Assembly: GCF_026168515.1 (NCBI RefSeq) | Contig: NZ_CP093443.1 | Coordinates: 2,914,001 to 2,978,000 of the forward strand | Direction: 5' to 3' | Source: Brevibacterium spongiae | Lineage (GTDB): Bacteria; Actinomycetota; Actinomycetes; Actinomycetales; Brevibacteriaceae | DNA length: 64,000 bases | In this document: piece by piece, positions 26,770-35,946 of the stretch | How the letters are laid out: each line of letters begins with the position of its first letter | Position numbering within the stretch: position 1 is the stretch's first letter | Program-made: the position numbers and the translations under genes | The notes under the pieces: generated by a model | The model's input: only the letters and a program-made list of their open reading frames with translations | What the model was told of the DNA's origin: nothing | Database searches by the model: none

Positions 26770-28437
26770 ATGGCTCATACTTCTGCGCACGTCGCGCACA
26801 CTCTCGCCGCCCATATCGACGAGGTCTTCGGCCTCATGGGCAACGGCAACGCCTACTTCCTCGACTCCCTGCTGCGTGAGACCTCGGCACACTTCACCGC
26901 GGTTCGCCACGAGGCCGGGGCCGTTGTCGCCGCCGACGCCCACTTTCGCACCTCGGGCCGCATCGCCGCGGCCACGACCACGTATGGTGCCGGGTTCACG
27001 AACACGCTCACTGCCCTCGCCGAGGCGGCCCAAGCCAGAGTTCCCCTCGTCCTCGTCGTCGGGGATGAGCCCACATCGGGTCCGCGACCGTGGGACGTCG
27101 ACCAGATCGCCATGGCCTCAGCAGTGGGGGTGCGCACCTACACCGTCGGGCGGGTGGATGCCGCGGCGGCGACGGTGACCGCCATCGAGCATGCGCTGAC
27201 CTACCGGGTACCCGTGGTGCTGGCGATCCCCTATGATGTTGCGACCCTGGAGATCGGCGAGATTCCGTCCGTGCCGGGCCCCGGCAACCCGACGCCTCTG
27301 GCACCGAGCAGCGACTTCGCGCAGGCCGCTCTTGATCGGTTGGCCGGCGAGCTCGCTCGCGCCGAGCGTCCGCTCCTCCTCGCCGGCCGTGGGGCGTGGC
27401 TGGCCGGAGCCGAGGCGGAACTCGGTGCGCTGGCCGCGGCGACCGGGGCCCTGACTGCTACGACGGCGCTGGGACGCAATATCTTCCCGGAGGCCGAGTT
27501 CGACCTCGGTGTCGCAGGAGGGTTCGGTGCCCCCGCAGCCATGGAGCGGATCCGCGAGGCCGATGTGGCGCTTGTCATCGGCGCCTCACTCAACCAGTTC
27601 ACGATGCGGTTCGGTGAACTGTTCGCGCCGGAGACATCTGTATGGCAGGTCGATACCGACGACCGTGCGACTCATGCCCGTGTCGGCGGCTTCATCCGCT
27701 CCGATGCCAAGATTGCGGCCGCAGAGCTCGGAACGCGACTGGCCGCGTCGAATTCCGATGGCGCGGCGACGAAGACCACCCCCTGGAGGGAGACCGTCGA
27801 TACCGCCGCCGATCGCACCTACGAGTCGGGCACCGAATTCGCCGCCGACGGACGGCTCGATCCGCGTGCGGTGGCGGCCCGCCTCGGTGAGCTGCTGCCC
27901 GAGGACCGAGTCGTCGTCTCCGACGGCGGACACTTCATCGCATGGGCGAACATGTTCTGGGAGCCCAGCGCCCCGGACCGACTGGCGATGGTCGGCACCG
28001 CGTTCCAGTCGATCGGACTCGGTTGGCATTCCGTCGCCGGTGCCTCTCGCGCGAACCCGGAGTCGTCGATCGTGCTCACCACCGGCGACGGCGGCGGGGC
28101 GATGGCGCTGTCCGATCTCGACACGGCCATCCGTGTCGCCGGCGGCCGCGGCATCGCCGTCGTGTTCAACGACGCAGCCTACGGTGCCGAGGTCAACCTC
28201 TACGGGCTCAAGGGGCTGGAGAAATCTCCGATGCTCATCGACGAGATCGACTTCGCCGCACTGGCCACCGCCGCCGGCGGGCAGGGAATCGCCGTGCATT
28301 CTCTGGCCGACCTCGACATCGTCGCGGACTGGACGGCGCGACCGATCGAGGAACGGAAATTCCTGCTCCTTGACCTGCGCATCTCCGGAGAGATCATCGC
28401 ACCGTATCAGGAGGAAGTCATCCGCGTGAACTCGTGA
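26770..28437 (+). CDS. ThDP-binding enzyme, second copy type
   Basis: 555 residues of the acetolactate synthase-like superfamily but only distantly similar to the enzyme at 21624. The catalytic Glu is in AVRHEAGAVVAADAHF (about 44-59), and the ThDP motif is TTGDGGGAMALSDLDTAI followed by VVFNDAAYGAEV (about 437-475). The substrate is unknown. ATG at 26770 is chosen; a 17-residue longer frame has no family-like sequence. Without the IS it would stand about 300 bases after the symporter, so it may belong to the same functional set. Its 3' end overlaps the convergent DUF418 gene by 20 bases. Confidence 0.82.
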   Translation: MAHTSAHVAHTLAAHIDEVFGLMGNGNAYFLDSLLRETSAHFTAVRHEAGAVVAADAHFRTSGRIAAATTTYGAGFTNTLTALAEAAQARVPLVLVVGDEPTSGPRPWDVDQIAMASAVGVRTYTVGRVDAAAATVTAIEHALTYRVPVVLAIPYDVATLEIGEIPSVPGPGNPTPLAPSSDFAQAALDRLAGELARAERPLLLAGRGAWLAGAEAELGALAAATGALTATTALGRNIFPEAEFDLGVAGGFGAPAAMERIREADVALVIGASLNQFTMRFGELFAPETSVWQVDTDDRATHARVGGFIRSDAKIAAAELGTRLAASNSDGAATKTTPWRETVDTAADRTYESGTEFAADGRLDPRAVAARLGELLPEDRVVVSDGGHFIAWANMFWEPSAPDRLAMVGTAFQSIGLGWHSVAGASRANPESSIVLTTGDGGGAMALSDLDTAIRVAGGRGIAVVFNDAAYGAEVNLYGLKGLEKSPMLIDEIDFAALATAAGGQGIAVHSLADLDIVADWTARPIEERKFLLLDLRISGEIIAPYQEEVIRVNS

Positions 28438-29443
28438 GGCCCGTGTTCCGTCCCCATGTGACGAGGCGCCACAGCTTCTCCAGCGGTCCCTGTCCGAACC
28501 ATCGCAGCCACAGGCTCGACACGATGACCTGGACGAGGATGATGAGCGCGCACACGATGAGGCCCGCGACGTATCCGCCCTGGTCATCGAATCGGGCGAG
28601 GTCGGGCATCACCATTCGCACGCTCACGAGGATGAGGGTGGCGCCGACATAATTGCTCAGCGCCATGCGACCCAAGGGGGCGAACACGAACTTCAGGACC
28701 GCCTCGGCGGGGGTGCGCATCAGCATCAGAATGATGACGACATAGGTCAGTGCCATGCTCACGCCCAGGCCGGCGTTGATCCATCCGTGGATCTGGCGGG
28801 TGACATAGTCGGTAGTGGCGAAGCCGATGATCGTCACGGTCAAAGCGAGCGCCCCGACGATCGCGACCCGTCCCGGGTGAGCCAGGACCGAGCGGACGAA
28901 CCCACTGTGGCCGACGGCGAAGCCGAGCAGGAACAGCCCCGGGATGACAGCTATCCCTCCTCCTGTTGCCACACCGGCGACCAGCAGCACTCCCCCGAGG
29001 ACGGACGTCACCCAGCCGAGCCAGCGCGGTGGGATCCATGTGGCCGGGAGCAGCAGGATGATGCCGGCGAGCGCGTACGGAAGCAGGGCCTCGCCGGGTT
29101 GGAGGAGCTGGTGGAGGCCGCCGAGGATGCCGAGGAAGATGAATCGTCGCAGCAGCGCCAAACGGGGACGTTCGCTGCGGCGGCCGGCACTCAGCCACAT
29201 GAGCCCGAAGCCGATGCCGAAGAGGAACGAGAAGATCGGGAAGAAACGGTTCTGCACCGTGTCCTCGAGGAAGCGGTAGAGAGGGAGGATCTCTCCGGCG
29301 GCGTCGACGCTGTTCAGGCCCATGATCGGCGGAAGATTGACCAGCAGGATCCCGCACAGTGCGAATCCGCGGATGACGTCGAGGGCTGCGATCCGGGAAC
29401 GGCTCCGGGGCGGTGATGAGGTGTCAGTCTGAGTCTGTGTCAT
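28418..29443 (-). CDS. DUF418 domain membrane protein
   Basis: 341 residues with about nine membrane helices. The N-terminal RIAALDVIRGFALCGILLVN and the C-terminal APLGRMALSNYVGAT ... LRWFGQGPLEKLWR are the signatures of the DUF418/YeiB family, which is of unknown function, perhaps acyl transfer by analogy with related membrane acyltransferases. ATG at 29443 follows AAGGATTGAGACC; the longer frame to 29479 is not needed. It may be co-transcribed with nothing; the neighbouring response regulator starts on the same strand 105 bases upstream. Confidence 0.85.
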   Translation of the reverse strand: MTQTQTDTSSPPRSRSRIAALDVIRGFALCGILLVNLPPIMGLNSVDAAGEILPLYRFLEDTVQNRFFPIFSFLFGIGFGLMWLSAGRRSERPRLALLRRFIFLGILGGLHQLLQPGEALLPYALAGIILLLPATWIPPRWLGWVTSVLGGVLLVAGVATGGGIAVIPGLFLLGFAVGHSGFVRSVLAHPGRVAIVGALALTVTIIGFATTDYVTRQIHGWINAGLGVSMALTYVVIILMLMRTPAEAVLKFVFAPLGRMALSNYVGATLILVSVRMVMPDLARFDDQGGYVAGLIVCALIILVQVIVSSLWLRWFGQGPLEKLWRLVTWGRNTGLTSSRG

Positions 29444-29547
29444 GGTCTCAATCCTTCCCGTTTCCCGGAGTGGGCACATCGGCCGTGCAGTCGAGAATCG
29501 TCACCGGGGGTCGGCCATTCGGCTGATGGTGTGGGCAACGTGGGCCC

Positions 29548-30186
29548 TCAGCCGCCCGTGTTCATTACCCCGGATTCCCACATCCGTGCGGCGATCTCGA
29601 CCCGGTTGCGCGCTTCGAGGCGGGTCTGGATGTTTCCCAGATGGGTCTTCACCGTGCCCAGGGAGATGAAGAGTTCGGCGCAGATCTCCTGATTCGTTCG
29701 CCCCACGGCCACCAATCGTGCGATATCGTGTTCCCTCTGGCTGAGCCGGTCCACGCGGGAGCTGGTGTTCTGAGCTGCTGCCGTGCGCCGCTGCAGCAGG
29801 TCGAGGGTGAGCGAAGGTGAGATGAGCGCGTCCCCGTTCGCGGCGGCCTTCACGCCGGCGATGAGGAGGTGAGCTCCGGCGTCCTTGAGCAGGAACCCGC
29901 TGGCTCCCCCGTCCAAGGCCGCATCGACGTAGTCATCGTCGTCGAAGGTCGTGACCATGATGACCTTCGAATACGGTGTCAGCCGCGGCAGTGCGGCCAA
30001 ACCATCGAGGCGGGGCATGCGGATGTCGAGGAGCACGACATCGGGCTGTTCGCGTTTGACCAGGTCGATCGCTTCGACCCCGTCGGCGGCCTGGCCGATG
30101 ACGCGGATCGATTCCTCGGCGTCGAGGATGAGGGAGAACCCCATCCGCACCATCTCCTGATCGTCGACGACTGCGACGGTGATCAT
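29548..30186 (-). CDS. Two-component response regulator, NarL/LuxR type
   Basis: 212 residues. Receiver domain with acidic pocket VVDDQ (about 6-10), phospho-acceptor Asp54 in VVLLDIRMPRLDG, and the conserved Lys in FLLKDAGA; C-terminal LuxR-type HTH in LSQREHDIARLVAVGRTNQE and LFISLGTVKTHLGNIQTRLE. Its ATG overlaps the kinase stop as ATGA, so the pair is co-translated. The stimulus and targets are unknown; the DUF418 gene next to it is a possible target. Confidence 0.94.
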   Translation of the reverse strand: MITVAVVDDQEMVRMGFSLILDAEESIRVIGQAADGVEAIDLVKREQPDVVLLDIRMPRLDGLAALPRLTPYSKVIMVTTFDDDDYVDAALDGGASGFLLKDAGAHLLIAGVKAAANGDALISPSLTLDLLQRRTAAAQNTSSRVDRLSQREHDIARLVAVGRTNQEICAELFISLGTVKTHLGNIQTRLEARNRVEIAARMWESGVMNTGG

Positions 30187-31297
30187 CGGCCCTCCCCTGC
30201 CTGCTGGTGATCATGGTCGGTCGGGACGCGGGCGCGAACGCTCCATCCTCCCCCGGGCTCGGGTCCGGCTTCGATCCTTCCGCCGAGGTGGCCGACCCGT
30301 GCCTGCAGACTGCGCAATCCCGTTCCGCTGCCGGCACCGATCCCGCCGGACCCGGGACCGTTGGTCACGGTCATGAGCAGGGTGGCCTGTGATGTCGGAT
30401 CGGTGGTGAGGGTGACTGTGACTTCCGCGTCTGCTCCGGCGTGGCGCCGCACATTCGTCAGCGACTCGACGAGGACTCGGTCGAGGACCGGCCAGACCTC
30501 GCCGTTCACCTCGGAGGGGATCTCGATGGTGATGTGTGCGGTCTCCCCGAACGCGGTGACCCGGTCGCGCAGCGCCTGCGGCCCGGCGGCGACAGGTGTG
30601 CGGGTAACTGTTTCGGAGTCGAGGTTCTGAGTCCTCGATGCAGAGACGAGTCGGCGGATCTCGTCGAGCGCGCGGGTGCCGGCATCCTCGATCTTCGTCA
30701 GCGCCGTCGTCCGCAGAGCGTCGTTGTCGCTGCGCCCAGCGGCCTGGGCGAGGACGACGATCCCGGTCACCTCGTGTGCGATGAGGTCGTGGAGTTCGGT
30801 GGCGATGCGGCGCCGCTCCGCCTCGGTGGCGGTGGCCTGCTTCTCGATCAGGGTGCGATCATTCGATCGCAGCATGAGCCCGATCGCGATCGCCGCGATG
30901 ACCAGGGCGAACACCGCGAGCGCGAAGGTCGCGCCATCGGACATGGGAGTGGGGACGAGGATGTTCGCTGCGGCCAGGACGACGATGAGGGCGATGCTCC
31001 CCACGCCGGTGGCAGCACGGGTGAGCATCGCCAGCGTCACCAGGCTCAGCCACAGGCACGTCAGGCTCAACGTCTCACTGGCAGCGGTCAGCGCGAGGGC
31101 GGCGAGGAGACCGAGGACCGCCCAGTGAAGCCGGTTCGAACCGGTCTGTCGCCCTGAGTACGGATGAGGATCGGTACGGCGACTGCGACGGCGAGGATGT
31201 TTCCGAGGATGAGAAGCCAACCGCTGCCGATGAGCAGTTCCAGGGCGAAGGAAAGCGGCACCGGCAGCAGCCACAGCCAGGTGAGGAGTCGTCTCAT
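30183..31297 (-). CDS. Sensor histidine kinase with apparent frameshift in the membrane domain
   Basis: Catalytic part intact: HisKA_3 phosphoacceptor in RIATELHDLIAHEVTGIVVL, N-box LVESLTNVRRHAGA and G-box GTGLRSLQARVGHLGG. The N-terminal membrane part is split over two frames. From the ATG at 31297, the frame gives two good helices (WLWLLPVPLSFALELLIGS and WLLILGNILAVAVAVPILI) and then stops; the next four helices and the kinase core lie in another frame, joined near 31130-31150 close to the palindrome CCGGTTCGAACCGG. A GTG at 31274 in the second frame would give an Arg-rich, non-membrane start. Either a real mutation, a sequencing error, or a shorter kinase. Confidence 0.75.
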
Positions 31298-31328
31298 TGG
31301 CTCATAGTCTAGTCAACGTCGGTCGGGG

Positions 31329-31886
31329 TCAGCGGCAGTCGGTGGCGGCGTATTCGACTTCGACCATGACTCCGTCATCTCCGGCGGCCACGTTCTTCAC
31401 TTCGGCCGCCTGCGGCAGAGCGAGGTCGGTGAGTCGGTGTCCGTCTGCGAGGACGTCGAGCCGGTTTCCTGCCATCTGGGCGGAGAAGGTCACTTTCTCA
31501 CCGTCGAGGATGGCCGCCTCGGTGTAGGAGTCATCGGGATTCTTCACCGGGCGGACCTGGCTGGACGGGTAGTCGAACGTGATGAAGCGGGTGAGCCGGT
31601 CGGCGTGGCCGTCGACGAGATGGTGGACGAGGATCTGATCCTTGTTCGTCCCGTCGTCGGGGGTGATGTCGACATAGCTGAGGTCGGCGGTGTGCTTCGC
31701 GGCGTAGACGAGATAGGGGCGGCCGTGGACGTCGATCGACTCCGGGTCGATGTCGCAGCCGTGCAGGTAGTCGGCCACGTCGGATTCGAGCGCGACCTTG
31801 GCGCGCTGTTCGCCGATGACGAGCCCGCCGATGATGGCGAGGATGATGACGACGACGGCGGCGAGGGAGATGAGTGCCTTCTTCAT
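31329..31886 (-). CDS. Membrane-anchored or exported protein, possibly DUF2993/LmeA-like
   Basis: 185 residues with one N-terminal hydrophobic helix (about 4-24, ALISLAAVVVIILAIIGGLV) and an extracytoplasmic domain. The segment SIDVHGRPYLVYAAKHTADL has the look of the phospholipid-binding DUF2993/LmeA family (a G-x-P-[YF]-L core followed by a strand). That assignment is tentative. Start ATG at 31886; a 13-residue longer frame lacks a ribosome site. It lies 31 bases upstream of the kinase start on the same strand, so it may belong to that transcript. Confidence 0.7.
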   Translation of the reverse strand: MKKALISLAAVVVIILAIIGGLVIGEQRAKVALESDVADYLHGCDIDPESIDVHGRPYLVYAAKHTADLSYVDITPDDGTNKDQILVHHLVDGHADRLTRFITFDYPSSQVRPVKNPDDSYTEAAILDGEKVTFSAQMAGNRLDVLADGHRLTDLALPQAAEVKNVAAGDDGVMVEVEYAATDCR

Positions 31887-32023
31887 GGGTGGTGGGGTCC
31901 TTTGCGGATCGGTGTGTGATGACACTTCCGATCCTTCCGAATCCCGGCACTCGGATCCTCAGCCAGATGGCTGAGAGGACTCGGCCGCATGGATGGAATC
32001 GTCCGGGGTGAGGCGATCGAGGT

Positions 32024-32377
32024 TCAGTCGTCGACTGACTTCGCTGCGGTGTTGGCCACCGCCCAGGCTTTGATGCCCACCCCGAGGATGAGCACCCATC
32101 CCACTATTGAGAGAACGTGACCGGTTGCGGTCGGCCAGGAGAAGAGTTCGACGCCGGCCAGGGCCAGGGCGAATCCGATGGCGATGACGCTGAGGGTGAG
32201 GAGCGCGGGCACGGCCGCTCGGTGACCGTGCCGCCAGGCGGCATCCGAAGCCAACGTATGCCGCGAACGGAAACCGATCGCCCGGTTGCGGGCCAGTTGA
32301 TTTCGGCTGATGAGGATCGTCAGGACGGTGCCGGTGAGCGCCATGATGAGGTAGCCGATAAGCGGCGGGTAGAACAC
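32024..32377 (-). CDS. SdpI family membrane protein
   Basis: 117 residues with three membrane helices (about 5-24, 57-75 and 85-105). Between helices one and two it carries NRAIGFRSRHTLASDAAWRH, the signature of the SdpI/YhfL C-terminal domain, known from the immunity protein of the Bacillus SDP toxin but widespread with unknown roles. The GTG at 32377 is chosen because GGAGGAG is seven bases upstream; the TTG at 32398 lies before that site. Confidence 0.8.
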   Translation of the reverse strand: MFYPPLIGYLIMALTGTVLTILISRNQLARNRAIGFRSRHTLASDAAWRHGHRAAVPALLTLSVIAIGFALALAGVELFSWPTATGHVLSIVGWVLILGVGIKAWAVANTAAKSVDD

Positions 32378-32515
32378 AGGCGGGCTCCTCCCCGTCAATC
32401 AGTCGTTACGACACACTAACGCGAATGGGTCACTGGTGGCTGGAGCAGTCCTGCGAACAGTCCTCAGCCGCGTCCTTCCGGACTTGGGTGTGACAATGGC
32501 CGCGCGGGCATGAGA

Positions 32516-32547
32516 AAGGCCCCGGTTTCACGCGAATCCGAGGCCTT
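32516..32547 (-). terminator. Terminator of ssrA
   Basis: Arms 32516-32525 and 32538-32547 (AAGGCCCCGG with CCGAGGCCTT) form a ten-bp stem with one mismatch; on the minus strand it is followed by TCTC. It begins five bases after the tmRNA 3' end. Confidence 0.75.
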
Positions 32548-32552
32548 GTCAG

Positions 32553-32927
32553 TGGAGATGGCGGGAATCGAACCCGCGTCCGTCGGCAGATTGTCAGGAC
32601 TTCTCCGGGCGCAGTTCGTGAAGACGTTTCTTAGGTTCTGATCCTCGCACGAACACGTGGATCAACGAACGGAGTTGAGTAAAAGTCCCTCAGATACCCT
32701 CAACAAATATCTGAAGCAGTGGCCTCTTAAGCGACGCCAGGATCTAGAGCAGAGGCAACTCTAGGCTGACGGATTCGCAGCTCGCGCTCTATCAGGCAGC
32801 GAGGGCGAAATCGGTGCGGTTGTTAGACTTAGCACCTATTGTTTTGCAGAGGACATTAACGAGATGACTCTGCATTCTCGGCCCGCTTCTCCCGACGCAG
32901 TGTCCAACGTCGAAACCGATCATCCCC
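32553..32927 (-). ncRNA. ssrA: tmRNA
   Basis: About 375-nt transfer-messenger RNA that rescues stalled ribosomes with SmpB. The tRNA-like ends pair: 5' GGGGATG (32927-32921) with 3' CATCTCC (32560-32554), plus a T-arm GCGGGTTCGATTCCCGC and the conserved 5' GGTTTCGACGTTGG. The CCA end is not encoded. The tag frame at 32833-32792 starts at GCT and reads AKSNNRTDFALAA then TGA, ending in the degradation signal ALAA. A -10-like TAACAG is five bases upstream of the 5' end. Confidence 0.95.
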
Positions 32928-33140
32928 ATATTCTGTTACCAAACCTGACCAGCTGTTTCATCCGCCGAGGCGGCTGCTGGCGTTGATCAGGAACACCAGC
33001 ATACTCGTACAACACGCACCGAGCCAATTGCATTCCCGAACATCGCCGATCAACGGCAGAACCGCCTCGGCGATGGGCATCGGAAATGGCGTGGGCCGTC
33101 GAAGACGACGGCGAGCTCAACGGCGACGGTCGTGAAGTCC

Positions 33141-33611
33141 TTACAGGAACTGCTTGGACTTCATGGCACGTTCGGCCTCACGCTTGTCCTGCGCCTCGCG
33201 CAGAGCCTGACGCTTGTCCCACTCGCGCTTGCCCTTGGCCAGAGCGATCTCGACCTTGACCAGCGAACCGTCGAAGTAGAGTTCGAGCGGAACCAGGGTC
33301 CGGCCCGATTCCTTGACCTTCTGCGTGATCCGGAGGATCTCCTCGCGGTGGAGCAGCAGTTTCCGGCGGCGCCTGGCAGTGTGATTCGTCCAGGTCCCCT
33401 GCATGTACTCGGGGATGTAGACGTTTTCCAACCATGCTTCGTTCTGGAAGATCAGTGCGAACCCGTCGGTGAGCGAGGCACGGCCCTCACGCAGTGACTT
33501 CACCTCGGTGCCGGTGAGCGCGAGACCGGCCTCCCACGTCTCTTCGATGTGATAGTCGTGGCGGGCCTTGCGGTTCCTCGCAATGACTTTCTTGCCTGTG
33601 TCCTTCGGCAT
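33141..33611 (-). CDS. smpB: SsrA-binding protein SmpB
   Basis: 156-residue partner of tmRNA that binds its tRNA-like part and enters the ribosomal A site. It shows VIARNRKARHDYHIEETWEA at the N-terminus, GTEVKSLREGRASL, WLENVYIPEYMQGTW and the basic C-terminal tail KGKREWDKRQALREAQDKRE. The ATG at 33611 follows GGAGG by six bases; 20 extra residues in the longer frame are not family-like. The stop is about 210 bases upstream of ssrA on the same strand; the gap has a CCGCCGAGGCGG palindrome at 32962-32973 and no gene. Confidence 0.97.
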   Translation of the reverse strand: MPKDTGKKVIARNRKARHDYHIEETWEAGLALTGTEVKSLREGRASLTDGFALIFQNEAWLENVYIPEYMQGTWTNHTARRRRKLLLHREEILRITQKVKESGRTLVPLELYFDGSLVKVEIALAKGKREWDKRQALREAQDKREAERAMKSKQFL

Positions 33612-33736
33612 GACCGGCCTCCTCTCTGCTTCCACGTAGCTGTGTGCGCATTCGCACGCACAGCCGTCCATTCTATCCCATCAGAGGCAGAGACGACATG
33701 CCGGGCGTGCCTTCCGAGGCTTCACCCCTCCCCGAA

Positions 33737-33792
33737 CTACCTGACGGGTCCCCAGCACCGTGGCGCCGGGTTGTTGGGGACCCGTCGGGTAG
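33737..33792. repeat. Dispersed palindrome copy B (terminator)
   Basis: Arms 33737-33759 and 33768-33792 pair over about 22 bases. The outer CTACCTGACG and CGTCGGGTAG match copies A and C, but the inner GCGCCCC/GGGGCGC is replaced by GGTCCCC/GGGGACC, with both arms changed so pairing is kept. It lies eight bases past the stop of the M23 peptidase gene and most likely ends the ftsEX-M23 transcript. Confidence 0.85.
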
Positions 33793-33800
33793 CAAGTGGG

Positions 33801-35030
33801 TCAGAAGATGAAGGGCTTCGGGTCGACGTAGCCGCCGTTCTCCATGATCTCGAAGTGCAGGTGGCATCCGGTCGAAGCGCCCGTCGTGCCCGAGTACGAG
33901 ATGACCTGGCTCTTCTTCACCTTCTGCCCGTCATGGACCTTGAGCTTCGTATTGTGGTTGTAGGTCGAGGCGATCGAGTTGCCCTTGATCTTGCCATGGG
34001 AGATGACGACGCGGTTGCCGTAGCCGCCGTTCCACCCGGAGGTGACGACGATGCCGTCGCCGGCCGCACGGATCGGGGTTCCGCAAGGCACACCGAAGTC
34101 CATCCCGGTGTGCAGCTTCTTCGCTCCGGTAATCGGGTGGATGCGATAGCCGAACGGAGAGGTCGTCGGGTACCCCTCGGCCGGATTGGCCAGGACACCA
34201 TCGCCGAAGACGAAGCTGCCCTTTTTCTCCTGCTCCTTCTCCCAGTCACGGACCTTCTTCGCCAGCCGATCCTGCTCGGCCTTCTCATCGGCCAGCTGCT
34301 TCTCGGTCTTGTCCTTGTTGTCGGAGATCGTCTTCTCCGCATCGTCCTTCGCCGAGATCAGATCGTTGAGGCTGTCGGCCTTCTTCTTCGCATCGACCTG
34401 CGCAGCCTCCTTGGCCAGCACCGCCTCGGCGGCTTCGTCCTTGAGGTCGGAGATCTTCTCGGTCACGCCCGACAGGCGCTCTTCGTTGTTCTTATTCAGC
34501 GCCCTCTGCTCGGAGAGCTTGTCGATCGTGCGCTGCTGGGACCGCACCGCCGAATCCACGCGACCGATGCCGCCGTCGGCGCTCGTGCCCTCCGCCATCT
34601 GCAGCAGCATCGCCAGGTCAGAGGTGATGCCCGAGTTCTGGTAGGCCTGCCGTCCGATCCGCGCGGCCGAGGTCTTGTGCTTGTCGATCTCCTCCGTACC
34701 GGACTTGATCGAGTCCTTGAGGTCCTTCTGCGCGTTCGTCGCCGAGGTCAGGCGTGCGGCCATATCCTCGTCCTTCTCGATCGCCTCGGCCAGAGCGTCG
34801 TCGGCGGCCTTCGATTCCGCCTCGGCGTCGGGCAGCTTCTCCTGCGCGGCATCGCGTTCGGCGATGACCCGAGCGAGGTCCTCGTCGAGGCCTTCGAACT
34901 CCTGCTGGAGCTCCTTGACCCGGTCGTCGACTGCGCTCTTGTCATCGCGCGGATCGGCGACCGCAGCGGTGACAGGCAAGACCACGGCCAGTGCGGCCGC
35001 GGTGATGGCAAGTCCGAGTCTGCGTCTCAT
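33801..35030 (-). CDS. M23 family metallopeptidase with coiled coil, FtsEX-linked
   Basis: 409 residues. Signal peptide (about 1-26, ending AAVADP), then a long charged coiled coil (about 30-275), then a C-terminal LytM/M23 domain. Zinc ligands are present: His and Asp in LHTGMDFGVPCG, and the HxH in GCHLHFEI, so it should be an active peptidoglycan endopeptidase. Layout is that of EnvC-type FtsEX partners, but EnvC itself has lost the zinc site. Start ATG at 35030 is one base past the ftsX stop, a tight operon. Probably cuts septal peptidoglycan when FtsEX drives it. Confidence 0.92.
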   Translation of the reverse strand: MRRRLGLAITAAALAVVLPVTAAVADPRDDKSAVDDRVKELQQEFEGLDEDLARVIAERDAAQEKLPDAEAESKAADDALAEAIEKDEDMAARLTSATNAQKDLKDSIKSGTEEIDKHKTSAARIGRQAYQNSGITSDLAMLLQMAEGTSADGGIGRVDSAVRSQQRTIDKLSEQRALNKNNEERLSGVTEKISDLKDEAAEAVLAKEAAQVDAKKKADSLNDLISAKDDAEKTISDNKDKTEKQLADEKAEQDRLAKKVRDWEKEQEKKGSFVFGDGVLANPAEGYPTTSPFGYRIHPITGAKKLHTGMDFGVPCGTPIRAAGDGIVVTSGWNGGYGNRVVISHGKIKGNSIASTYNHNTKLKVHDGQKVKKSQVISYSGTTGASTGCHLHFEIMENGGYVDPKPFIF

Positions 35031-35031
35031 C

Positions 35032-35946
35032 TCAGACCTTCGTGTACTTATTCAGGGTGATCAGCGAGGAGGCGCCGGCCATGAGCACGCCGATGACGAT
35101 GAGTACGGGGGCGATGAGAAGGACGTCCCAGCCGGAGATGAGACTGAATCCTGTCGCCTGATTCTGCAGCCAGCCGCTGATGCCGAAGTGGACGAGCAGT
35201 CCCAGGGCACCCGCGGACAGAGTCGCCCCGATCGCCGAGGCTATGACTCCTTCCAGCAGGAACGGCAGTTGGATGAACGTGTTCGATGCTCCGACGAGGC
35301 GCATGATGCCGGTCTCCCGCCGTCGGGAGAACGCGGAGAGGCGGATGGTCGTGGCGATGAGGAGCATCGCGCAGACGAGCATGATCCCGGCGATGGCCAC
35401 GGCGACGATGGTCGCGATATTGAGCACCCCGAACAACCGGTCGAGCAGCTGGTTCTGGTCGACGACCTCCTCAACTCCCGGGGTCGATGAGAACGTCTCC
35501 TTGATGATGTCGTACTTCTCGGCGTCCTTGAGTTTGACGCGGAAGGACTCATTCATCTCGTCTTCGGGCACAGTGCCTTCGAGGCTCGTGCCCTTGAACT
35601 GGTCCTGGAAGTGTTCGTAGGCCTCGGATTTGTCTTCGAAGTAGACCTTGTCGACGTACGGGGCGAGTTCGGAGCTCTCGAGTTCGGCCCGGATCTGGTC
35701 CTTCTGGTCGCCGGTGACCTCACCGTCGACGCAGTTCGTCGCCTCCGAATCGGGCGGGCACAGGAACACTGAGACCTGGACGCGGTCGTACCAGAAGTCC
35801 TTCATCTGCCCGACCTGCATCTGCAGCAGGATCGCGGCCCCGACGAAGAGCAGGGACACGAAGGTCACGAGGACGACCGAGAGCACCATCGAGAAGTTCC
35901 GGCGCAGTCCCGACCACACTTCGGAGAGGATGAAACCGGCCCTCAT
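35032..35946 (-). CDS. ftsX: Cell division protein FtsX
   Basis: 304-residue membrane subunit of the FtsEX complex that transmits ATPase activity across the membrane to a cell-wall hydrolase. Four helices: one at about 22-44, then three in the C-terminal half (about 175-200, 225-250, 270-295), with a large extracellular loop (about 45-170) between the first two. That loop has two Cys ([15 protein letters not shown]). Its ATG overlaps the ftsE stop as ATGA. Confidence 0.95.
   Translation of the reverse strand: MRAGFILSEVWSGLRRNFSMVLSVVLVTFVSLLFVGAAILLQMQVGQMKDFWYDRVQVSVFLCPPDSEATNCVDGEVTGDQKDQIRAELESSELAPYVDKVYFEDKSEAYEHFQDQFKGTSLEGTVPEDEMNESFRVKLKDAEKYDIIKETFSSTPGVEEVVDQNQLLDRLFGVLNIATIVAVAIAGIMLVCAMLLIATTIRLSAFSRRRETGIMRLVGASNTFIQLPFLLEGVIASAIGATLSAGALGLLVHFGISGWLQNQATGFSLISGWDVLLIAPVLIVIGVLMAGASSLITLNKYTKV

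Noticed and set aside
31131..31144. tRNA T-arm or operator from GGTTCGAACC
   Set aside because: No acceptor, D or anticodon arms can be built around it, and it lies within kinase coding sequence.
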